DNA from: Rhodococcus sp. (in: high G+C Gram-positive bacteria) | Lineage (GTDB): Bacteria; Actinomycetota; Actinomycetes; Mycobacteriales; Mycobacteriaceae | Assembly: GCA_004211695.1 (NCBI GenBank) | Contig: SEEV01000016.1 | Span: 1 to 41,683, forward strand | DNA: 41,683 nucleotides | Direction of reading: 5' to 3' | In this document: one piece after another, positions 24,205 through 33,579 of the stretch | Layout: every line of letters begins with the position of its first letter | How positions within the stretch are numbered: position 1 is the first letter of the stretch | Notes under the pieces: generated by a model | Databases searched by the model: none | Told to the model about the DNA's origin: nothing | What the model saw: the letters and a program-made list of their open reading frames with translations, nothing else | Program-made: the position numbers and the translations under genes

Positions 24205-25662
24205 ATGACAGGCGTGCAGCAGTTACGGGTGGTCGAAGGTGCCGCCTGGATCAACGGGCAGGCATCGGACGGCGATGACGCCCCCATTGATCTGATCGAT
24301 CCTTCGACCGGTGAGCGTCTCGACACCCTCGCGGGTTGCTCGGCGGCACTCGTCGACCAGGCGGTGGTCGCCGCCGATACCGCGCTCGGCACGTGGGGAT
24401 CGATCAAAGATTCCGAACGCGCTCGCACGCTCCTCGCGCTGGCCGAGCTGTTGAGAGCAAACCAGGGGCGGCTTGCCCATCTGGAGAGTCTGGATACCGG
24501 GAAACCGCTGCGTCAGGCGAAGGCGGATGTCGACACCGCTGCGAGGTACTTCGAGTTCTACGGCGCGTTGTGCGACAAGACCGGTGGGGAGGTGTTCCCC
24601 ACGGAAGACGGCGTTTTCTCGTTCTCCCGCTACGAGCCCTACGGTGTCGTGGGGCAGGTCGTGCCGTGGAATGCGCCGTTGAGCCAGTTGGCCCGGGGCG
24701 TGGCGCCGGCCCTGGCTGCGAAGAACACCGTGGTCGTCAAGCCCTCGGAGCTCACTCCATCAACCGCACTCGAATTCGGCCGCCTGGCCGACGAGGCAGG
24801 GATTCCTGCAGGTGTTGTCAATGTTGTTGTCGGTCTTGGTAAGTCGACGGGAAGTGCGGTCGTCGATCACCCCCTCGTTCGGCATGTGACCTTTACCGGA
24901 TCGGTGAACACGGGCACGCAGGTCATGGCGTCCGCAGCTCGCAGAGCGGTTCCGGTCCATCTCGAACTCGGAGGCAAGTCGCCTCTGATCGTGATGGCCG
25001 ACGCTGATCTCGATGCGGCAGTTGACGCCGGCGCCAACGCGATCATCAGAAATTCCGGCCAATCCTGCTTCGCGTGCACCCGGGTGCTCGTCCATGACAG
25101 CGTCCACGACGAGTACGTCAGGCGGCTCGTCGACAAGGTCGCTCCGCTTCGGCCCGGCCGGGGGCTCGACGATCCCGATCTCGGTCCGCTGTCCTCTGCT
25201 GCGCAGGTCGAGCAGGTTCTGTCCAGAGTTCGGGGTGCAGTCTCCGATGGAGCTCGAATCGTCGCCGGCGGCGACGTCGCCCATGTACCGGACTTTCCCG
25301 GCGGCTTCTATATGCAGCCCACCGTCCTCACGGAGGTCGACAACAGCATGGCCATCGCGCAGGAGGAGGTCTTCGGCCCCGTCCAGTCGGTTCTGCGGTT
25401 CTCGGACTTCGAGCACGCGATTCGGATCGCGAACGACAGCGCGTACGGCCTCTCCGCCGGGATCTTCACCCGCGACTTCGCTACGGCCCATCGTGCGGCG
25501 ACGCGCCTGAGTGCCGGGCAGGTTTTCCTCAACAGGTACGGCGGCGGCGGCGTCGAGTCGCCCTTCGGTGGCTACCGCAAGAGCGGCATCGGCCGCGAAA
25601 AGGGTGTGCAGGCGCTCCGCGCGTACAGCCAGCTCAAGACCATCATCGGCTACTACGGATAG
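24205..25662 (+). CDS. NAD(P)-dependent aldehyde dehydrogenase
   Basis: A 485-residue aldehyde dehydrogenase oxidising an aldehyde to the acid. Landmarks are PWNAPLSQLARGVAPALAA (cofactor-binding PWN), VKPSELTP, FTGSVNTG, the general base Glu254 in LELGGKSPL, and the nucleophile Cys288 in SGQSCFACTR. The 34-residue Glu-Cys spacing is normal. The C-terminus (SPFGGYRKSGIGREKG) is complete. ATG 24205 is chosen because AGGGAAG lies just before it; an upstream TTG at 24175 lacks a site. It heads the rightward block and lies 9 bases before the 3-hydroxyisobutyrate-type dehydrogenase, so the pair likely handles an alcohol-aldehyde-acid sequence. Confidence 0.92.
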   Translation: MTGVQQLRVVEGAAWINGQASDGDDAPIDLIDPSTGERLDTLAGCSAALVDQAVVAADTALGTWGSIKDSERARTLLALAELLRANQGRLAHLESLDTGKPLRQAKADVDTAARYFEFYGALCDKTGGEVFPTEDGVFSFSRYEPYGVVGQVVPWNAPLSQLARGVAPALAAKNTVVVKPSELTPSTALEFGRLADEAGIPAGVVNVVVGLGKSTGSAVVDHPLVRHVTFTGSVNTGTQVMASAARRAVPVHLELGGKSPLIVMADADLDAAVDAGANAIIRNSGQSCFACTRVLVHDSVHDEYVRRLVDKVAPLRPGRGLDDPDLGPLSSAAQVEQVLSRVRGAVSDGARIVAGGDVAHVPDFPGGFYMQPTVLTEVDNSMAIAQEEVFGPVQSVLRFSDFEHAIRIANDSAYGLSAGIFTRDFATAHRAATRLSAGQVFLNRYGGGGVESPFGGYRKSGIGREKGVQALRAYSQLKTIIGYYG

Positions 25663-25671
25663 GAAACCACA

Positions 25672-26607
25672 ATGACTATTTCCGAAGAGATTTCGGCACC
25701 AAACGGCACTCCCCCCGCGCCGACCTCCACCTCGTCGGTCGGCATCATCGGGCTCGGAGCGATGGGCGGCTCGGTCGCTCACCGCCTCGTCACGGCCGGT
25801 TTCCAGACCTACGTTCGCGACCTCAACCCCGAAGCCGTGGCCCGCTTGACGGAGGAAGGTGCGTCCGCGATGACCGACGAATCGGTTGCCACGCTCGACG
25901 TCGTCTTCACGAGCCTGCCCGATGACCGCACCTTACGCACCGCCGTCCTCGAATCCGGGCTACTGTCCACGCTCCGAGGCAAGATCCTGATCGATCTGAG
26001 CACCACGCTGCCTTCCACCATCGAAGAGATCGCCGAACAAGCCGCCCAGTACGACGTGAGGGTCATCGACTCCCCCGTCTCCGGAGGCCCGCCGGAGGCG
26101 CGTGACGGCCGACTCGTCCTCATGGTCGGAGCATCGGACGCCGACCTGGAGGTGGCGACACCCTTCCTCGATGCCATCGGCACCATCCAGCACGTCGGCG
26201 GCGTGGGCAAGGGCAAGGCCATCAAGATCGTGAACAACACGATGGCGATGGGGAACGTCGCGGTCGCGGTCGAAGCGTTCGCACTCGGTCGCAAGCTCGG
26301 ACTCGACGCGCAGCGTCTCTACGACGTGATCAACCAGTCCGGGGGCCGCTCGTTCCACTTCTCCAAGCGGATCCCCTACGTCCTCGACCGAGACCTGAGC
26401 CCACGATTCGCCCTCTACCTCGCGGAAAAGGATCTTCGGCTGGCCCTGGCAGTGGCCCACGATTCGGCGTTTGCGATGCCGGCGGCAGGTGCAATCCACC
26501 AGATCTTCGAGGCCGCTCGCGCGAAGGGACTCGGTCGGCTGGACAGCGTTGCACTGATCAAGCTGTATGAGGAGATGGCAGGGATCGACGCCGCCGGGTC
26601 CGACTAG
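25672..26607 (+). CDS. 3-Hydroxyisobutyrate dehydrogenase-family oxidoreductase
   Basis: A 311-residue beta-hydroxyacid dehydrogenase. The dinucleotide motif GIIGLGAMGG is at residues 24-33. DSPVSGGPPEARDGRL is the substrate-binding signature, and Lys185 in GKAIKIVNNTM is the catalytic lysine. The C-terminal helical domain (SGGRSFHFSKRIPYVL, FALYLAEKDLRLALA) is complete. The family interconverts 3-hydroxyacids and semialdehydes (3-hydroxyisobutyrate, 2-hydroxy-3-oxopropionate, related acids). Nine bases behind the aldehyde dehydrogenase, with AGGAAA as ribosome site. Together they could turn a hydroxyacid into a diacid or, in another order, an acyl precursor. Confidence 0.88.
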   Translation: MTISEEISAPNGTPPAPTSTSSVGIIGLGAMGGSVAHRLVTAGFQTYVRDLNPEAVARLTEEGASAMTDESVATLDVVFTSLPDDRTLRTAVLESGLLSTLRGKILIDLSTTLPSTIEEIAEQAAQYDVRVIDSPVSGGPPEARDGRLVLMVGASDADLEVATPFLDAIGTIQHVGGVGKGKAIKIVNNTMAMGNVAVAVEAFALGRKLGLDAQRLYDVINQSGGRSFHFSKRIPYVLDRDLSPRFALYLAEKDLRLALAVAHDSAFAMPAAGAIHQIFEAARAKGLGRLDSVALIKLYEEMAGIDAAGSD

Positions 26608-26821
26608 CCGCGCGGCGACACCCGGCAGCAATGAGACGACACGCGCCGGCCGCCGCCGTCGGGGCAGGATCGGGACCCAATCGGTGATCATGGGAGAGAA
26701 CGAGGAATCAACCGTGGCTTTTCCTTCGGAATACATTCGGCACTACAATGCGAACTCAGGTGACTCGGGCACGACCACGACCCGGGACCGAAGTTCGGGC
26801 CTTGACCAATCGGGAGTATTC

Positions 26822-27595
26822 ATGAGCGCCTCAGCCCTCGATCCTGATGCCGCCCTGCCGCTCTACCACCAACTCGCCGACACGCTTCGGCGCCGGATCC
26901 TCTCGGGCGAGTACCCGGTCGACTCGACCCTTCCGTCCGAGCCGCAGCTGATGGCCACCTTTTCGGTGAGCCGGGTCACTGCTCGGCAGGCAGTCGGCGT
27001 GCTGGTATCGGAAGGGCTGGTGATCCGGGGCAGCGGCCGCGGGACTCGAGTCCTACCTGCTGCCGCGGCACAGGTCGGCCAACACTTCAACGGATCGTTG
27101 TCGGAATTGATGCAAGAGACCAAACGCTCCGGGGTGAAGGATGTTCGGATCGAACGACATGCACCCCTCGAGGAGCGAGTTCGATCCGCCCTCGGACTGA
27201 ATGTCGGGCACGTCGTCCGAGTTTCCCGTACCCGCCATCTCGATGGTCAGATTTTCGCGTACAGCGTCGATCACCTTCCGGAGAAGTTCGGCAACCTGAT
27301 CGACGAGGAAACCCTCGAGCGCGACTCGCTGATGACCATTCTCGTCGAATCCGGGATCGAGCTGGCCAGCGCGCGACAGTCCATCAGAGCCGACATTGCC
27401 GACCCCGAGATTGCAGCGCGACTGGATCTGCCTCAGGGAGCCCCGGTGCTCACCGTCAGTCGCGTCATTTTCGGGCCGAACGCGAAACCGATCGACTACG
27501 TCGAGTCCTACTACCGGGGCGACCGCTACACCTACACGGTCAATCTCAGCCTGGATAACGAGGGCACCGATTCCCTGTACAAGGGACTCGCTTAG
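26822..27595 (+). CDS. HutC-subfamily GntR regulator (UTRA domain)
   Basis: A 257-residue regulator. Residues about 10-75 are the GntR winged helix (PLYHQLADTLRRRILSGEY, LMATFSVSRVTARQAV, IRGSGRGTRV). Residues about 95-245 are the UTRA ligand domain (VSRTRHLDGQIFAYSVDHLP, ESYYRGDRYTYTVNL). ATG 26822 is chosen since the winged helix starts soon after and GGGAG lies 7 bases before; upstream in-frame sequence overlaps the end of the previous gene and looks non-coding. TACAAT at 26744-26749 is a possible -10. The gene lies between the aldehyde dehydrogenase pair and the acyl-CoA block, and may control both. Confidence 0.87.
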   Translation: MSASALDPDAALPLYHQLADTLRRRILSGEYPVDSTLPSEPQLMATFSVSRVTARQAVGVLVSEGLVIRGSGRGTRVLPAAAAQVGQHFNGSLSELMQETKRSGVKDVRIERHAPLEERVRSALGLNVGHVVRVSRTRHLDGQIFAYSVDHLPEKFGNLIDEETLERDSLMTILVESGIELASARQSIRADIADPEIAARLDLPQGAPVLTVSRVIFGPNAKPIDYVESYYRGDRYTYTVNLSLDNEGTDSLYKGLA

Positions 27596-27752
27596 CTCGG
27601 GCATGCCCTCGCGGCACCACCGCCAGCGCTTGCTGACGGCCGGCGACGTCATCGGCTGACGTGAGCTCGAAGAGCCGACACTTTCGGGCAGATCCGACCG
27701 ATCCGCGCCCAGAAAACAGCCCTTTTCCGTGACGGAATACACGAAAAGAATT

Positions 27753-27760
27753 GGGTATAC
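27753..27760. promoter_or_regulatory. Short palindrome before the acyl-CoA dehydrogenase operon
   Basis: GGTATACC is a perfect 8-base palindrome about 105 bases before the dehydrogenase start, in a stretch lower in GC than its surroundings. A regulator or promoter element is possible; the site is too short to be convincing alone. Confidence 0.25.
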
Positions 27761-27864
27761 CGCGTTGTGCCCGTACGCGCATCTCGGTATTCATTCCGAT
27801 GTCCCAGAAGATCGACCTTGAGTAGGAGTGCTCGGGGTCTCTCGACTCCAAGGAGAAAACCACC

Positions 27865-29016
27865 ATGGACTTCACCCTCACCCCCGAACACCGCGAATTC
27901 GCCGAGGCGGTGCGTAGTTTCGCTGCCGCAAAGCTCGCCCCCGGGGCACTCGAGCGTGCCCACCAGCACAGCCTCGATCGCGGCCTGTACAAGGTGCTTG
28001 CCAATCAGGGACTGATCGGTATCACCATTCCCGAGGAGCAGGGCGGACAGGGTGGTGACCTGATGAGCGCGGTGCAGGCGATCTACGAGGTCGGATTGCA
28101 CTGCCCGACGAGCGCGGACATCATCCAGGCCGGCAACTTCGGTGCGATCCGCACGTTTGCGCAGTACGCCAATGACGAACAGCGCGAGCGTTTCCTGCCC
28201 GGACTGCTGTCGGGAGAGACGATCATCGGCTTGGGCATGACTGAGCCCGGCGCGGGTTCGGCCGTGACCGAGCTGACGACCACCGCGAAGGAAGACGGCG
28301 ACGGTTACCTGATCAACGGCACCAAGATTTTCGGCACCCACAGCGTCGACGCCGACGTCTTCCTCATCTACGTCCGCTTCGGCCCGGGCACCGGTGGGAT
28401 CGGATCGGTATTGATCGAACGTGGCACGGAAGGCTTGAATTTCGGTCAGCCGACCGAGTTCATGAGCGGTGAGAAGTGGTGCCAGCTGTACTTCGACAAC
28501 TGCTGGATCCCCAAGGAGAACGTTCTGCTCGGGGAGGGTGGCTTCAAGAAGCAGATCAGTGGCTTCAACGTCGAGCGGCTCGGCAACTCCACTCGTGCCC
28601 TTGCCCTCGGACGCTACGCGTTCACCGTCGCGCGCGACTACGCCCTCACCCGCGAGCAGTTCGGCCGCCCCTTGTGCGAATTCCAGGGCCTGCAGTGGAA
28701 ATTCGCCGACTGCGCGGTCGAACTCGACAGCGCGCAGATGTTGCTCTACCGGGCCGTGACCGACCTCGACGAGGGCGGCCTGCCCACCGCGTACAACACC
28801 GCCTCCGCCAAGCTCGCCGCGAACCGGGCAGGGTTCCACGCCGCCAATGAGGCCGTGCAGGTCATGGGCGGCACCGGGTACAGCCAGGAGTCCTTGGTCG
28901 AGTACTGCTTCCGCCGCACCCGCGGCTGGATGATCGCGGGCGGTTCCATCGAGATCCTGCAGAACCGTATCGCCGAGAACGTCTTCGGTCGCCGTTTCGA
29001 TCAGCGGAAGGGCTGA
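27865..29016 (+). CDS. Acyl-CoA dehydrogenase
   Basis: A 383-residue acyl-CoA dehydrogenase. It has the helical N-domain (FTLTPEHREFAEAVRSFA), the FAD-contact motif GLGMTEPGAGSAVTEL (residues about 122-137), the beta domain (GSVLIERGTEGL), and the C-terminal QVMGGTGYSQES. The medium-chain-type catalytic Glu near the C-terminus is replaced (AGGSIEIL). Glu237 in NVERLGNS sits at the alternative base position used by isovaleryl-CoA dehydrogenase. AAGGAG lies 9 bases before the ATG. It is followed after 3 bases by the ADP-forming ligase, so activation and first oxidation are co-expressed. The substrate may be branched. Confidence 0.92.
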   Translation: MDFTLTPEHREFAEAVRSFAAAKLAPGALERAHQHSLDRGLYKVLANQGLIGITIPEEQGGQGGDLMSAVQAIYEVGLHCPTSADIIQAGNFGAIRTFAQYANDEQRERFLPGLLSGETIIGLGMTEPGAGSAVTELTTTAKEDGDGYLINGTKIFGTHSVDADVFLIYVRFGPGTGGIGSVLIERGTEGLNFGQPTEFMSGEKWCQLYFDNCWIPKENVLLGEGGFKKQISGFNVERLGNSTRALALGRYAFTVARDYALTREQFGRPLCEFQGLQWKFADCAVELDSAQMLLYRAVTDLDEGGLPTAYNTASAKLAANRAGFHAANEAVQVMGGTGYSQESLVEYCFRRTRGWMIAGGSIEILQNRIAENVFGRRFDQRKG

Positions 29017-29019
29017 ACG

Positions 29020-31149
29020 ATGACCCTCGATCACCTCACCGCGCCCGCCGTGAAAGACCTGGCACACGCCATCCTGTCCCCCTCGTCCATCGCCTTGGTC
29101 GGCGCCTCCGACGATCCCGCCAAAACCACCGGGCGACCGCTGCTCTTTCTGCGGGCCGGCGGCTACGACGGCCGCATCTACCCGGTCAACCCGCGCCGGG
29201 AGACGGTGCAGGGCGAGAAGGCGTGGCCGACGCTGTCGGATCTGCCCGAGGTACCCGAGCACGTGTTCATCATGACCGGTTCGGACGCCGCGGTCGACGC
29301 GGTGCAAGAGTGCGGGCGCCTCGGCGTCACCGTGGCCACCGTCCTGGCCAGTGGCTTCAGTGAGAGCGGCCCCGAAGGCGCCGAACGCGAACGGCGCCTG
29401 CTCGAGACCGCTCGTACCTGCGGGGTACGCCTGATCGGTCCGAGCAGCCTCGGTGTGGCCAACCCCAACAACGGTCTGGTCCTGACGGCGAACGCCGCCT
29501 TCGCCGAGAGCGACCTGCCGCGCGGGACGACCTTCGTCGCATCCCAGTCCGGTTCCATGATCGGAGCGCTCGTCTCCCGTGGCAAGGCCCGCGGCATCGG
29601 TTTCGCCGGCCTGGTGTCCACCGGCGGCGAATGCGACCTCTCTGTCGGCGAACTCTGCGCGGCCACGCTCGACGACCCAGCAGTGGGCAGTTACCTCCTG
29701 TTCCTCGAGAACCTGCGCGGCGCGGACGAGCTGCGCAGCTTCGCCCACGCCGCCGCCGAGCGCGGCAAACCGGTGACCGTGTACAAACTCGGACGCTCCG
29801 ACGCGGCGGCCGAACTGGCCGTCTCGCACACCGGAGCACTCGCCGGAGCCGATGACGTGGCCGCCGAATTCTTCGCCGACAACGGCATCGCTCGGGTCGA
29901 CACCCTCGAAGGACTGCTCGAATCCGCTGCCCTCGCGACGCGTTTGCCGATACGTCCGGCCGGCTCGCCGCCTCCCCGCGTCGGGGTCGTCACCACCACC
30001 GGGGGCGGCGCGGCGATGGTCGTCGATCAGCTCGGCGTCCGCGGAATCGACGTCCAGCAGGCATCCGACGCGACGTTCACACGCCTGGCCGACAAAGGCG
30101 TCGACGCTCACCCCGCTCGGATCGTCGACGTCACGCTGGCCGGCACCAAGTACGAGGTGATGGTCCAAGCCCTCGACGTGCTGCTCGACAGCGGAGAGTT
30201 CGACCTGCTCGTCGCGGTGATCGGTTCCTCCGCACGGTTCAACCCGGAGTTGGCGCTGCGGGCGCTCGTCGACAGTGCCGATCGCCGCACGCCCCTTGCA
30301 GCCTTCATCGTTCCGGACGCACCCGCGGCGCTGTCGCTGCTGGCTGAGGCCCACATCCCGGCCTTCCGCACCCCGGAGGCATGTGCCGACGCCGTCGCCG
30401 CACTGTTCGGGCGCCGGATGCCGAGCGGCGATGTCGCCACCGCCGCCCGGCCGGACGAATCCACACCTTCGCGTGTCCTCGACGAGGTCGAGGCCTACGG
30501 ATTCCTCGATGAGCTGGCCGTTCCGCATGCCCCGGCGGTGGTGCTCGACATCCCGGACGATATCGACACCATGAGCGTCGACGCCGTGGACTTCGCCTAT
30601 CCGGTCGTGGCGAAGGTCCTCGACTCGCGGATCGCCCACAAGTCCGACGTCGGTGGTGTCGTGCTCCACATCGGCAACGGACGCGAGCTCCGGCAGGCCG
30701 CCGGCCGGATCGTCGACTCGGTCGCCGCTGCTCGACCCGGCGTCCGAGTGCGTCGAATTCTGGTGCAACCCATGGTGTCCGGATTGGGAGAGGTGCTCGT
30801 CGGCTACCGCGTCGATCCCGACGCCGGGCCGATCGTCATGCTCGCCGCCGGTGGTGAGCTCGCCGAGATCCACCGCGACCGCAGTATCCGGACGGCACCG
30901 GTCTCCCGGGAGGCTGCCCTCGACATGACCCGGGAAGTCGCGGCGCTGGAGCTGTTCCGGGGCTTTCGGGGTCGAGAACCCGGCGATCTCGACGCACTCG
31001 TCGAGACCATCGTGTCCCTGTCGTCCATTGCGCGCCGCCCGGGACCGGCGGTGCACGAGGCCGAGATCAACCCGCTGCTGATTCGACCGGTCGGACACGG
31101 AGTCGAAGCAGTCGACGCCTTGGTCCGCGTCACCGCGGAGGACAACTGA
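29020..31149 (+). CDS. ADP-forming acyl-CoA ligase, fused alpha-beta type
   Basis: A 709-residue ligase with the same order as the enzyme at 10392: CoA-binding domain (IALVGASDDPAKTTG, LIGPSSLGV), succinyl-CoA-ligase-like domains with the probable phospho-His270 in SHTGALAG, VGVVTTTGGGAAMVVD, and a C-terminal ATP-grasp domain (FAYPVVAKVLDSR, HKSDVGGVV, EAEINPLLI). It forms acyl-CoA with ADP release. Overall it differs clearly from the first ligase, so it probably takes a different acid. It starts 3 bases after the dehydrogenase and its stop overlaps the next start by one base (TGATG). Confidence 0.9.
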   Translation: MTLDHLTAPAVKDLAHAILSPSSIALVGASDDPAKTTGRPLLFLRAGGYDGRIYPVNPRRETVQGEKAWPTLSDLPEVPEHVFIMTGSDAAVDAVQECGRLGVTVATVLASGFSESGPEGAERERRLLETARTCGVRLIGPSSLGVANPNNGLVLTANAAFAESDLPRGTTFVASQSGSMIGALVSRGKARGIGFAGLVSTGGECDLSVGELCAATLDDPAVGSYLLFLENLRGADELRSFAHAAAERGKPVTVYKLGRSDAAAELAVSHTGALAGADDVAAEFFADNGIARVDTLEGLLESAALATRLPIRPAGSPPPRVGVVTTTGGGAAMVVDQLGVRGIDVQQASDATFTRLADKGVDAHPARIVDVTLAGTKYEVMVQALDVLLDSGEFDLLVAVIGSSARFNPELALRALVDSADRRTPLAAFIVPDAPAALSLLAEAHIPAFRTPEACADAVAALFGRRMPSGDVATAARPDESTPSRVLDEVEAYGFLDELAVPHAPAVVLDIPDDIDTMSVDAVDFAYPVVAKVLDSRIAHKSDVGGVVLHIGNGRELRQAAGRIVDSVAAARPGVRVRRILVQPMVSGLGEVLVGYRVDPDAGPIVMLAAGGELAEIHRDRSIRTAPVSREAALDMTREVAALELFRGFRGREPGDLDALVETIVSLSSIARRPGPAVHEAEINPLLIRPVGHGVEAVDALVRVTAEDN

Positions 31150-33197
31150 TGACCGTGTGCAGCAGCCGGTTCGACAACGGCGTCGCTATCCTCACCATCG
31201 ACAACCCCCCCGTCAACGCCGGTTCCCACGCGGTGCGCAGTGCGCTCCTCACCGAACTCCGGCGCCTCCGGGCGACTCCCGAGCTGCGGGGTGTGGTGAT
31301 CACCGGTGTCGGGGCGAATTTCTACTCCGGTTCCGACCTCAAGGAATTCGACGGTCCCCTTGCCGAGCCGCAACTGCCCGCCGTCATCGCGGAGATCGAG
31401 TCGCTCCCGGTTCCGGTGGTCGCCGCAATTCGGGGTCTGGCCCTCGGTGGTGGATTCGAACTCGCACTCGGATGCGACATTCGCATCGGGACGCACACGG
31501 CGGTGGTCGGCCTGCCGGAGGTGAACCTGGGCATCATCCCCGGCGCCGGCGGGACGGTCCGGCTGCCACGGCTGGTCGGAGCCGCCCAAGCCCTGGACCT
31601 GATCGGCACTGCCACCAGAATTCCTGCCGAACAAGCCGCCGACCTCGGGACTATCGACGAACTCGTCGACGAGGACGTGATGGGACGAGCCCTCGAGGCC
31701 GCCCGCACCTGCACCAAACGGATTCTGCGACACGAAGCGGTACCCCCGGTCGATCCCGCCGAGTTCGGCGAGGTCGCCGACCGTATCAAACAGAAGGGCC
31801 GAAACCGTCCGCACATACTCGAGGCCATCGCCGCGGTCCGGCGGGCGGTGACCAACTCGGCGGACGACGCGTTAGTCGCGGAGCGGGAAGTCTTCACACG
31901 ACTGCGGGAATCCGACGAGGCCGCGTCCCTTCGCTACCTGTTCTTCGCCGAGCGGGCGGCGGCGAAGTCCTTGGGCTCTGCGACGCCGCCACGACCGGTC
32001 GATGCGGTCACCGTCGTCGGAGCCGGTACCATGGGCGCGTCCATTGCGGCGGCGTCGGTCCTGGCCGGCTACCGCACGACCATCACCGATACCGATGAGG
32101 CGGCGCTGTCCCGAGCTCGCGGCGTCGTCGAGACGGCCCTCACGAAGGCGGGTCGGCCAGAGTTGGCCGAGCATATGGTGACCGACCGGGCTCTCCCGAC
32201 CGCGGTGCACGCCGCGGACCTGGTCATCGACGCCGTGTTCGAGGACCTCGACATCAAGCGCGCCTTGTTCCGCGACCTCGACCGACACACATCCGCAGGC
32301 GCGATCCTTGCCAGCAACACCTCCTACCTCGACCTCGACGACATCGGCTCGGTGGTAGCCGACTCCTCGCGGGTCATCGGACTACACTTCTTCAATCCGG
32401 CGCATCTGAACAAACTGATCGAGGTGGTGGAAACAGCCAAGACCTCACCGGAGGCGATGGCGACGGCGGCACAGGTGGTGCGAACCCTCGGAAAGGTCGG
32501 CATCCGCGCTCGCGTGGGCGAGGGCTTCGTCGCCAACCGCATCTACGCCGCCTATCGCGCCCAGTGCGAGTTCCTCATCGAAGACGGATGCACGCCCGAA
32601 CAAATCGACCGCGCCCTGGTCGAATTCGGCTTCGCGATGGGCCCGTTCGCAGTCGCGGACATGTCAGGACTGGATATCGCCTGGGCACGCCGCAAACGGC
32701 TCGCCGCAACCCGGAACCCGCGTCAACGGTATGTCCACATTCCGGATCTCCTGTGCGAAGCCGGCCGACTGGGGCGGAAGACCGGCGCGGGCTGGTACGC
32801 CTACGAAGGCGACGGTCACACTGCGGTGCCGGATCCCGCTGTCACTGCACTGATCGAGGCCGAGCGGGCCCGCAAGAAAATTGTGCCCCGCTCCTTCGAT
32901 GAAGAAACGATCGTGCGCCGCGTCATCGCGGCCATGGTACTCGAGGCCATGGACGTGCTCGAGGACGGTGTCGCGACCAGCGCCTCGGACATCGACCTGG
33001 CAATGGTGAAAGGGTTCGCATTTCCCCGATGGCACGGCGGCCCACTGAAATTCGCCTCTCACCAAACATCGACATGGCTGAGCACCGGGATACAGGAGGT
33101 GCATCAGTCCTGCCCAGTAACTTTTAGTGCGGAAGGACCGATCACGCCGTCTGGCGCAATCACTACGACGGTTCGTGAGGTTTTGGCAGGGATCTGA
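31149..33197 (+). CDS. Fused enoyl-CoA hydratase / 3-hydroxyacyl-CoA dehydrogenase
   Basis: A 682-residue bifunctional beta-oxidation protein. Residues 1-190 form a crotonase domain with the oxyanion segment YSGSDLKEF and both catalytic Glu: Glu104 in GGGFELALGCD and Glu124 in GLPEVNLGIIPGAGG. From about residue 280 the NAD-binding domain starts (VTVVGAGTMGASIAAA), with SNTSYLDLDDI and the catalytic His in GLHFFNPAHLNKL. Two C-terminal helical domains follow (GFVANRIYAAYR; KGFAFPRWHGGPL). The last 35 residues look atypical, and the gene abuts an MFS remnant, so the end may have been altered by rearrangement. It hydrates and oxidises the product of the dehydrogenase at 27865. No matching thiolase follows. 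Confidence 0.92.
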   Translation: MTVCSSRFDNGVAILTIDNPPVNAGSHAVRSALLTELRRLRATPELRGVVITGVGANFYSGSDLKEFDGPLAEPQLPAVIAEIESLPVPVVAAIRGLALGGGFELALGCDIRIGTHTAVVGLPEVNLGIIPGAGGTVRLPRLVGAAQALDLIGTATRIPAEQAADLGTIDELVDEDVMGRALEAARTCTKRILRHEAVPPVDPAEFGEVADRIKQKGRNRPHILEAIAAVRRAVTNSADDALVAEREVFTRLRESDEAASLRYLFFAERAAAKSLGSATPPRPVDAVTVVGAGTMGASIAAASVLAGYRTTITDTDEAALSRARGVVETALTKAGRPELAEHMVTDRALPTAVHAADLVIDAVFEDLDIKRALFRDLDRHTSAGAILASNTSYLDLDDIGSVVADSSRVIGLHFFNPAHLNKLIEVVETAKTSPEAMATAAQVVRTLGKVGIRARVGEGFVANRIYAAYRAQCEFLIEDGCTPEQIDRALVEFGFAMGPFAVADMSGLDIAWARRKRLAATRNPRQRYVHIPDLLCEAGRLGRKTGAGWYAYEGDGHTAVPDPAVTALIEAERARKKIVPRSFDEETIVRRVIAAMVLEAMDVLEDGVATSASDIDLAMVKGFAFPRWHGGPLKFASHQTSTWLSTGIQEVHQSCPVTFSAEGPITPSGAITTTVREVLAGI

Positions 33198-33243
33198 ACT
33201 GAAGTGGGCTCGGTGTGGGAAGCAAGGTCATGGGATTTAGCAC

Positions 33244-33530
33244 GTGATACGTGGCCGCTGCGGATCCCGCAGCCCGCCGACCGCGTTGTGTTCGCTCGTT
33301 CCCCTCGTCGCAGCGATACCCCTCGGCCGGGCAGTGGACGACAGGCACGGCGCCGTGGTGCTGCGTCTCGGCGGAGCAGCCTCTGCCGTCGGAGTGGTTG
33401 TGATCATCTTCAGCACCGATTGGGTCGTGCTCGCCCTCGGTGGCATCCTGCTTGGATCCGGACACATCCTGACCATGATCTCCAGCCAGGGATACGTACC
33501 ACTCGTGCTCAGAAAGTGTTCTGAAAGTGT
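33244..33530 (+). pseudogene. MFS transporter fragment
   Basis: About 90 codons read as two membrane helices and a loop: LVPLVAAIPLGRAVDDRHGAV, then hydrophobic VGVVVIIFSTDWVVLALGGI, then LLGSGHILTMISSQGYVPL. The pattern fits the TM2-TM4 region of a major facilitator. There is no proper start, and after VPL the sequence runs into unrelated DNA. It lies between the beta-oxidation fusion gene and a CaiB remnant. Confidence 0.6.
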
Positions 33531-33579
33531 CACGCCGCGCGGGTCGACTGCCAGGGGCGTCGTCCGCGTGCGGGTCGGT

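Noticed and set aside
24283-24292. CCATTGAT within the aldehyde dehydrogenase gene, considered as an operator half-site
   Set aside because: It lies within coding sequence and has no paired arm at the 5-base spacing.
27649-31098. A 1149-codon open frame on the minus strand
   Set aside because: It lies opposite the acyl-CoA dehydrogenase and ligase genes, which have clear family motifs, good ribosome sites and coupled starts. Long antisense frames are common in high-GC DNA.
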